From Narthecium ossifragum (Eukaryota > Streptophyta > Magnoliopsida > Dioscoreales > Nartheciaceae): a DNA stretch of 64,000 bases. The notes under the pieces were generated by a model. The model ran no database searches. It worked only from the letters and a program-made list of their open reading frames with translations, and was not told the DNA's origin. The position numbers and the translations under genes were made by a program. How positions within the stretch are numbered: position 1 is the stretch's first letter; each line of letters begins with the position of its first letter. The stretch covers positions 20,469,656-20,533,655 of the forward strand of contig OY986966.1 of assembly GCA_963920575.1 (NCBI GenBank). The letters are read 5' to 3'. Below are positions 55,060 through 64,000 of the stretch, piece after piece.

Positions 55060-58000
55060 ATGGCGTCCGTCCCTCCATCCACATGGGCTATCGCCCCCAG
55101 CCGCATCAACTCCCCGACCTCCACGCGCCTCTTCCCCCCGCCGCCAAAAAGATTCCGATCCTTGAGACTTCCTCCCTTAGCATCCTCCTCGAGCGGAGAT
55201 GGAGGTGGATCACCAGTGCCGGAGGAGGAGGAGCCGGAGGCTCCCGACCCGGTGAAGCTCGCCTTCGCCAAGGCCCAGAAATATAAGAAAACCAAGGCAT
55301 CCTCTAGCTTATTCCACGAGACAAACCCAGTCCCCGAGTCAAATGACGGTGTTGTTAAGCCTTTGTATGGCGATTTGGGCTCGGAGTTTTCTGATGCTTC
55401 GGCTAATGGAGGTGATGATCGGAGCTCCCAAGTCCCCGAAGCTGTAAAGCTGGCTATGGAGAGAGCGAAGGATTACAAAACGAACAAGGGGGTTGTGGTC
55501 GGCACTGAGACTGCCTCCTCTGATGAGCCGAGAAATTCTGGTAATCTTGAGAATGATAGAATTTAAATAGATGTTAATTGCAATGGGGATTCTTAGATAA
55601 CCGACTTCCAGAATTTTGATATCTGTGCATGATGAGTATTACTATACTTAATTATACCCAGGTGTAGTTTACTGGATTGACTAGTTAACTGACCCAAACC
55701 TTAAGTATCAAGATCATTCTAGGTGGCGATACAAATGCCATTAGCTAAAGAAGAAAGATGGAAGCTATGTGGCTAATTTGAAATGTCTCAAGCTGTGGTC
55801 AAACACTCAAACCTCGTTGCATGCCTTGGTATCACTACTCTTTTTAAGCACCATAGTTCCAATAGTTGAGCCTTCATATACTTTTCATCAATAAGTTTGA
55901 TAATTCACTCTGGTGGATAAGCAAGTGATTCTGAACGACTCAAGAGTATAAGTTTAAGCCTTATGCTATAGATGTGTGTGCTTTTGCATTTTTTTGAACG
56001 CAAAATGAACTAGGGTGAACTTTTTGGACAGCATTCTCTATGCTCTATCACATTCTACCGCAATTCGTTCTAAAGTACCATTTAGCTTCCATTGAAGAGC
56101 CATGGACTACTGCCTCGAATCCTGCAACTGTCAAGTTTCAAAATGAACTTGAAGAAGAAAATGTTCATCTTTTCGTTCCATATCTTCAAAAAAGCAAGTC
56201 ATCCCCTTTCAATTTGTAAGCCTTCAATGTTGGAAATAAGCTTTATATTCGTAACAAAGCAACTAGCCATCCTTATATAGTCTCCTCCATTCAAGTTCAA
56301 GCATAAGTCAAGGGGGAACTCAAGGATATTTTTTGGTTTAAACATTGATGCCAGCCATCTCGTTAGGGGACAAATCTTGTGCTATTAAACATGTGTGCCA
56401 TGAAACCATATGTATCTTCCAATTTCGTCTCGGAACTGTTACGTATCAGGAGGCTCACACAAATGTCAGCTGGCATTTTTAACGTTGGTACTAGAGCTCA
56501 ACATATTTTCCTTCTATGCTGGTAGCATCTTCAATATGAAGCACCTTGTAGCTTTAGAGAAGTCAAAAAAAGCTACTTGCACCTTGGAGGCTTGTACCGG
56601 ATTTTGCTTCCACCCAGCTCTCCAGAAATGATACTGGAGTTTTTTTTGCCAGCCAAATAGATATTTTTAGAGCTTGATGTTTTTCCTTCTATGTTGGTAG
56701 CATCTTCAAAATGAAGCATCTTGTAGTGTTGGAGAACTTGAGAAAAGCTATTTTGCTATCTGTCTCTTGATAAAAGGGCAGTTAATCAAGGAGTTATACA
56801 AGTAGGTTTTTGATTGACATATTGATATAGAAGAATAGCCATTGAAGTTTCACAATGCAACAATGTTGAGGTTTGTTTTTCAGCCAAGTAGTTTGGCCTC
56901 TATATCTTGCCATAATGACATTAACGGTGTAGTTTTGACTGGTCAACAACATAGTTGTCAAGATATTTTTTATGGACAAAGGTGGGGATTTTAAAGGTTG
57001 TTCGATCTGCAGAACTCGGGGTAATACTTCTTGTCCTTCCTCCTAAATATTAAAGCTACTAGCAGTATGATTTTGGTCTGTGATTATGCATCAAGTGGAA
57101 TGCGTGGCACAAGGTTTACATTTTGTGCCCAAATAAAACTCCTTCTGTAGTTTCTAGTTTCTATTGATTTGATTTAGAGAGCTTATGACACATCTTGGCA
57201 TCCTTGTCTCTTAGTTTGTATTCTGGTCACTCTTTAGAAAGGGTATTTCAAACATTACAGCAGAATAGTGGTATCTTGCCTCATGTGAGACACTGTGGCA
57301 AAAAGCATGTCGCTAATAATGTTCTAAAGCAGAATAGTTTCCATTTTCAATTAAGATTGAATTCCCTGTTTACTTCTTTGGGGTGTTGTATGTCAAACTC
57401 CTATCAAGAAGAATTGGGTGCTCGCTGATAAGCAATTAAAGTATGGATCCTATGTATGTTTTACATTGGTTTCCTACAACCTATGCTGCACTAACTGTAA
57501 ATTTGCTCTTTCAGTTATCTGCATGATTACCTAGAAAGCTGTATGGAAATAGAATTACAATAATTGCTAAATCATATATTAGAAATATGAACCTTCTTGT
57601 AATGCTTTTATTCTGGCTAGTGAACTTTTGGTTCTTTTACATCCTAGGACAAGAGGTGACCAAAGCTAGGAATTTAAGAGATGGCGTTGCAGAGAACAGT
57701 ATAACTAAGAAGCATGATTTAAAAGTTTCCAGCATTGACTTCTTGGGATTTGGTTTTTCTGAGAAGAAGAGCTACAGGGGTTTGCCACCTGGCTTACTTC
57801 CAGCTGTGGATGACCTTTCGGGGGGTGATTCACCTGAGGTAAAGCTTATTGTTGGGGACACAAGCAAATTTGAAACTACAACATCACCACAGATGAGCTC
57901 AACTGAAGTAGACAATAATGTGGACCTGTACAAGCCTAAAGTTTCTACATGGGGAGTCTTCCCAAGGCCCAACAATATATCCAAAACGGTATAATTTTTT

Positions 58001-61000
58001 CAGACACAATTTAGCTCTTTCTTAGTAAACTTTAGATCACTTTATTTGTTTGCAATACTGTAAATATGTTGCATTAAGTGGTTATTCACTTTAAAATAGT
58101 AATCCTATGACATCTGATAGCTTAAGCTTGTGTCTGGTATAATTGGAATAGAATCCATAGCTAGAATTCTAGAAGCAAGATACTTTGGAAGGTTCTAACG
58201 AAACCAATATTAAAATGCAGTATGTAGCAACTTGTATTATGTTCACCACAAAGCAATGAAATATCACTACCTCTGAAATTAATACTCACTTTTTCAGGAG
58301 CATAATGAGACAGTCGTTATGTTATGACTCTATTCTTATCCAGTAGTCTTGTCTGACATTTTTATTGGCACTGATGAGGTGGCATCCTTAATTATCTTTA
58401 CTACGATCATGGTATAGTTAGGATAGAGTCAACAAGCTGAGCAGGATAAAAAGAAAATTTCAATATCCTCAGAAGCAATTTTGAGTTTTCACTTGCCGGT
58501 GATGCTATCAACTTCAAAAAAATACTACTGACCTTGACTTTTATTTGGAAGAGATGGACACTAATGCGATAATAGTTTAGAAAGATTACCTGGAATCTAA
58601 TTTTATCTTTAATGGATTTTTCACCCTAAACTTAAAACTACGTTAGCTTTTTGTGCAGATTACCAAAGTTTTTCCCAGTTTACAAGCAATTTGAGGTGTG
58701 AAATGAGTAGAAAATCCCACTATGAATCGCAGATAGGACACACGCTGATCGTGAAGGTGGAATAAAAAGATTACTCATGATTTATTTATTCATGGCCATG
58801 AAACTTAAATTTTGCGTTATAGACTTATAACTTTGCAACATATGATGTGGTTCGATGAGATCTTCGTACAAGTTGAGAGCGAATTAAGCCATTTACTTGC
58901 AGCGACACCATTGATGGATAAGATTAATCTAATGATCTAGGAGGTCTGTTATTTTCATGCCATCTGATAGCAACACTTAAGTTCACGTGCTTTTGGAGTT
59001 CTAAGCAGTATCATGTACTTCTAGCCTAGTAACTCATTGGTTCTTCATGACATTCTTTTAGAACTTTCAGTTCCAGATTGCTCCATTGTTTGCCAAGTTC
59101 ATTAATCATATTTGTACCATACGATATCATATGGCAGGGTGGTCAATGCAGTATAGACTTTGTTTGCTACTAGAATAAAGTAAATTTTTTTTTTGGAATA
59201 GGCTTATTTGGGCAGAAGACCCTTTTTTTTCAATCTAGCCCGATCTAGTCAAAAGTTGTTTATTTGAAATAGGCTATTCACATGGGGTCTACAATTCACG
59301 GAGCCTATGGAGTTATGATTCCAACTGTTGATCCTAACCTATGACTTCCATAAGTTCCATTACCTTTTTTCAGTTTCTCTCCTCTTTTACTCGCACAGTT
59401 CTTTTGGACTATTGATGTTTTATCTAAAACTGACAGGACCCCTACCCACGCAGCTAAGCTTTATAATCAACATTTGGACCAAACCAAACACATTAATTGG
59501 GCCAATCTGTGGCCAGTTTTGGGTTGAAGCTTCACTAAGTCGATTCTGTATAGTGTATCCAACTTTTGGGAAGAAGCTGGCCAAATTTGGACTTGAACTA
59601 ACACAGACCCAAACCAAATTTGTTTAGTCGACACTTGAATGTTAAATCCATAGGGAATTTGTACATGAACTTTAGGTAAAATTGGATTTAGTTTGATAAA
59701 GTCATATCTGATTGTAATCAAATTTGTGAAAAGCTTTCGGCAATGTCTACGTAGATGCATTTATTGTTTCTACTTACATTATTGATTTACTAGAGTAGCA
59801 TGCCTATTTCTCATACAAACTTTCAATCCATTAGCCTATCCGGAGCGTCCTAGTTGACTGTATTTTGTAGATTATATTCAAATGATGAGTAAAACATACA
59901 ATCCTTGTTGTGTGCCATAACATTAATATGACGAAAAAATGTATATTATTGATGCTCAAATTTGTGCGCTGATCTGGAGATAGTCCTCTTTGTATTTCAT
60001 AGGAGGCTAAGTTTTGGCTTTCATAAAAAACAATAATCTACTTTTGGTTATTTTTGGACATATGGCCAAAACTATCATAGCTTTAAGTGGATAGCAGTCT
60101 TTCATTGAAAAGGAAAGCATTGGTAGGCTTATTTTGCTACGAGTAGAATAAATATTGCATCCCATTCTTATATTTTTCAATTGTATATTCAAAGGGGCAC
60201 TGAAGTGGGCACATGGGCTCTTACCAAATGAAGTACAATTTGGCATCATGAAATAAGATTATCTCGAGTCCTTAGGTTTTAGCATCCTACATCGATCGTG
60301 GATAACATTGTATCGAAATTGAAATCTGTGATATAGTTCTTTTAACCATTGGTGGCCAAATCCTCAAGATAAATGAAGTTTCTTGACCATAAATGTGAAA
60401 GAAAGAGCAACTCCAAGCTGAGTCAATCATGGCCTTTATCAGAATCACTAGCTGCATGGGACTTGGCTGGTATTTCGAGTATCCCTTATATGGACCTGAT
60501 GAAGATGAAGAAATTTTTTAGTTCAGGTTGGGCTGCAAGAGTTGAGTAGTCACTGTTCTTTTATCCAAATATATGTCTATACAGTGACATCTAGCCTCTA
60601 GATCTGTGCCACTGCTTCGAAACATACATCCTGACCTTTCGCAGACTTTTACTTGGAATTTTGGTGTGGGCTAAATTGACTGAACAGCACTCAAGCTATG
60701 GATGCTCGTCCATGGTTGCTATAGAATACGTGGATTTAAACAAATAGCTCTTTTCTATCTGAAGAGCTTTATGGTCTTTTATTTTCATCATTATGACTGT
60801 AATTGGCTAAAACAAGGGGTGCTTCGGCTTGTTACACATAATTAGAAGTCTTGAGTCTAGCCATATTTTGAGTAAAATTGGAAATATATGGTGATCCTGG
60901 GCATGCATGAAAAGATACGTCCATATCTCCATGACCGCCGTATGCAAGTTGACCAGAAATATCATCCAAAGCATATCTTCCTCTATTTAGAAAATTTCAG

Positions 61001-62698
61001 CCCGACCCACAAATGAATTATAGAAATTAACCTTGATTCACGGTGATACTAAAACTGATCCTACTTAATGGGATATACAACTTATCTTTCATATGCTCAA
61101 AGCAGAATTTGTGATACTGGAAGAGACATAGATGACAGACATATGAAAATCAGGTAAGAAATTTTTTGGTGACGTAAGTTTGTTAACTGCATTAGTCATC
61201 CCTAATGTTGGAATTAAAATGAATTTGCCGAGTTGCAGGTGAAAGCTGAAAGGTTCTATAAGTGACCATGATCTCTAGAAATTTTGTTATCTTCAAGAGA
61301 TGTGTTCTATGAAATATGAATACCACCTTTCCTTCACACATTAGTGAAATAAAACCCTGCACGTTCTGTATGATTCTAGATCTGTGCTTCATGGAGGTTC
61401 GAGCATTCTCCTTTAGGAGATCACATGAAACTACTGAATCCTTTGTTTTAGGTAAACCAAGTTTGTTTTGCACAGTTTTACAGCTGTTTTGGAACATTGA
61501 GATAGTATCTTTTGGTAGAGAACTACATATCTTCACATGTTAAATGTCTTATAATGCACAATATTTTGGTAGATAACGATCGGACATACAACATGCTTTA
61601 CATATGCTATGATCAATGGCCAATTACGTTTTAGACAAGTAAATTTCTGGCCAATTTCCTTATTCTGCCCATGGACACTTGCATTCTTGCTTTAGTGACG
61701 CTATCTTTGTCATGTACGATTGTACGGTGCCATATTCTTAAATAGATTGAATACATGTCAAGAAGCCCTTGCACCTAACTCTAAAACAGGGCCTGCAGGT
61801 TCCCAAGCACTTGCATCTAGGATAGGTAACTATCACCTGTGGTCATTCTCACAATCCTTAGTGGCCTTATGTGAACATTTTACTGCAACGATAATAAAGA
61901 GCTCTATAAAAGAACATCTTTGCAAGTAATCTCTCCCAAAGTTTCGTTGTTGGATTACCTGATTCTTTCTGTTATGCCAGGTTTTAAGTCTATTGTAGAT
62001 CTCAGATGATATTTTACGTCTTAGAAGTCTTTTTCTGGTATTCAGTTTGGTGGAGGGAGAGTTATTCGTCCTGGGGAAGTTCTTGAAACAGCTGAAGACA
62101 AAGCAACTAAAGAGCAGCGTAGTAGAGAGTTAATTGCAGCCTACAAATTGAAGATGGGTTTAACAATGGATGCAAAGACAAAATCTGTGTGCGAGAAGGT
62201 ATTCATAGACCAACAGCCATTTGTGAGTGAACCATTTGATATGATGCATGGTGTTGCAATTTTAGCTTTTAAATGCCTTAGGCAACGGACTTTTCTGTTT
62301 TTGGACTGATTCTAATGTTTATTGATATCTCTGTCTGGGGGGTAGTTCCTCTCAAATTTCTCACGCTTGACAATTACCAGCACTTATCTCTAAATATCTG
62401 TCAATACTTTCTAGAATTGTGTATTGGATAGTCAGAAATAAAAATTACATTAGGATTGAATTAATGGAAGACAAATCATTTCTTCCTTTTGAACTTATGT
62501 ACTAGGAGGCATTGATGGTGTAGTCACATTATTTACTACCGACCCTTTGGTTGTTTTCCAACCAAAGACTTGGGCGAAAAGAGTAATGTAAGTTATAAAT
62601 TGCAGGCTCTAAGAGAAGGTGATAACTTCATGGATCGTGGCAAGCTGCGAGAGGCATTGGCCTATTATGAAAAAGTAATGCAGAATGCAGTTTTCCAG
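55060..62698 (+). CDS. Probable plastid TPR protein, first four exons (gene runs off window)
   Basis: Exons: 55060-55540, 57648-57988, 62046-62198, 62606-62698. All joins are GT-AG and keep frame, giving 356 residues so far. I chose ATG 55060, which opens a Ser/Pro/Arg-rich, acid-poor N-terminus like a chloroplast transit peptide (MASVPPSTWAIAPS). Exon 1 carries two copies of a short motif, PDPVKLAFAKAQKYKKTK (62-79) and PEAVKLAMERAKDYKTNKG (126-144). Exon 4 (ALREGDNFMDRGKLREALAYYEKVMQN) is a tetratricopeptide helix pair, so protein-protein binding is likely. The layout resembles the uncharacterised chloroplast TPR proteins related to LPA1 (photosystem II assembly), but that link is from memory and unsure. 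Further TPR exons should lie beyond 64000. Exon 1 is GC-rich, later exons are not, as in monocot genes. Confidence 0.85.
57989..62045 (+). other. Intron 2 of the TPR gene (4.1 kb)
   Basis: AT-rich with no supported exon or intact mobile element. Small open frames here are short and without domains. Confidence 0.7.
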
Positions 62699-64000
62699 GT
62701 ACTTCTTATAAAAAGCATTGGACTGTGATTCCCTGGAATTGGGATGTCATGGTATTTGTTTTAGTAGCAATTACTCTTTTGAATCATATTCTAGTGAACT
62801 TTTAGATTCTATCCGTAAAGGTTACACATGAAATGCCATACTCATTATAGAGCGAATGGTTAGCATGGCTCCTTCTCCATGTTGAATTATTATTATACTA
62901 TTCTTAGAAAATTAGGTTTTTAGAAATCAAAAAGTTGAAATAAGAGACTACTTAAGTTGGCTTTCACCGAAATCTAAATTAACTTATTTAAGGTTACGCT
63001 TGTATGGAAGTACTATTATCTCTCTAATTATGGTTTACTTTAGATTTGATCAACTAAGATGCAGTTGGCTAACTTTTAAATTTAGGCTTTGCACAGAAGT
63101 CAGATCAAATTTAAGTCGATCTATTAGGCAGGAACTGACTCGAACCTTCTGTAGATTGTCATAGGCTTGGATTAGACAATCTTGTAAAGTCCTACTCTTA
63201 GCGAATGGAAAGTAAGATTGTAAATTATTAAACTTGTCTGCTTCCCAAAGTTTAGACATTACATGCTTCTCCATGCCCCTTGTTCGTTTCATGTTCTGTA
63301 TCAAGTGGTACATGCATCAGGCTTTGGAGTGATATTACTATATACTAATTGTGCTAAAATGTGGAGACAAAGAATGTACGTTTCTCATTCATGTCTAATG
63401 GTGCTGTACTGAATGCATTTTGCGGTTCTAACTTCCAGCAAACCTTTCTAGTTTTCTTTCATATTCTTGGTACTAGGAGCACCCAGTTTTCTTTCATATT
63501 CTTGGTCCTAGGAGCACCCAGTTTTCTTTCCTTTGGATCAAAAAAGCAAACTACCTATATTCGGGGTAATAAGAGATGAGCATTAGACATACTTGATTAC
63601 AAGAGTTCTGTTCGTTCTTTGGAATGTAGCTGCCAACTACAAAATATTTTGGAGATACTTTGGTAGAGTGGGGAAGTTAGGTATATGGTTTGAAACAAGG
63701 AATTCCTCTTATTCTTTTTGACACTGATGCTCTCTAACTATCTAGGATGGGATGCTTGGTTGATAGCATGACGTATCAGCCATTACTTAGAACACATCAA
63801 ACTAGAGCACCTAATGTGATATCTTGAAGTTATGAAACACAGATGTAACTTTTATGGTTCTTTCATCAACATGAAGAGACTCTTTGTGGAGTCATTATGC
63901 ATCCAAAGAATGAGTTCTGTTTATCACTTCCTTTAGCTGCACCCATGAAAAGTATTGTGAAACAATTTTACTATCTGCCAATTCTGTATGCTTCCTGTAC
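62699..64000 (+). other. Start of TPR gene intron 4, open at window end
   Basis: Begins GTACTT after exon 4. I see no further TPR-like exon to the window end. A ~30-bp tandem duplication (TTTTCTTTCATATTCTTGG words) lies at 63450-63530. Confidence 0.6.

Noticed and set aside
59328..59760. Short frames in TPR gene intron 2 (both strands)
   Set aside because: No domain and no splice context; probably old repeat sequence.

Overview
This is nuclear DNA of a flowering plant. It has split genes with GT-AG introns, Ty3/gypsy retrotransposons primed by tRNA-iMet and tRNA-Asp, a plant L1-type LINE carrying an RNase H domain, Helitron-like termini and a 200-N scaffold gap. A GC-rich first exon followed by AT-rich introns leans towards a monocot, but I cannot name the species.

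Layout: 1-8479 is a minus-strand Tekay/Del-like chromovirus, cut at the left by the window edge. 8480-10869 holds AT-rich minisatellites and no gene I can support. 10870-20384 is a second, plus-strand Tekay/Del-like element with a 5-bp target-site duplication (TSD). 20727-21225 is a small hAT-type element with an 8-bp TSD. 21485-32930 is the plus-strand HY2-type phytochromobilin synthase gene (eight coding exons), with a MULE-like insertion (10-bp TSD) in intron 3. 33339-51283 is a four-layer nest: a ~577-bp inverted-repeat DNA element was hit by a ~6.1-kb LINE (17-bp TSD), and the LINE was later hit by a minus-strand Gag-protease-only LTR element (38620-47457, TSD ACATG) and by a Tekay-type solo LTR (48139-50531, TSD GGTAA). 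51889-54990 carries three Helitron-like 3' termini in one orientation, a captured fragment of HMG-CoA reductase with its intron/exon border, and the gap. 55060-62698 holds the first four exons of a probable plastid TPR protein gene that runs off the right edge.

Only two host genes are visible: HY2 (makes the phytochrome chromophore in plastids) and the TPR gene. Everything else is mobile DNA or intron. The HY2 reading frame is intact from an internal ATG at 21584. An upstream in-frame ATG (21485), which would give the normal HY2 length and a transit peptide, is followed by an in-frame TAA.

The most unusual signal is in the LTRs. Three LTR groups, one of them from an unrelated lineage, carry arrays of ~30-nt hairpin modules. 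In each module two GATCGATC palindromes sit 22 bp apart (start to start) and the sequence between them is itself inverted. The second Tekay element carries an analogous array of 26-nt hairpins with a different core (GACGGTCGA / TCGACCGTC). I know of no description of such arrays, but I could not search.
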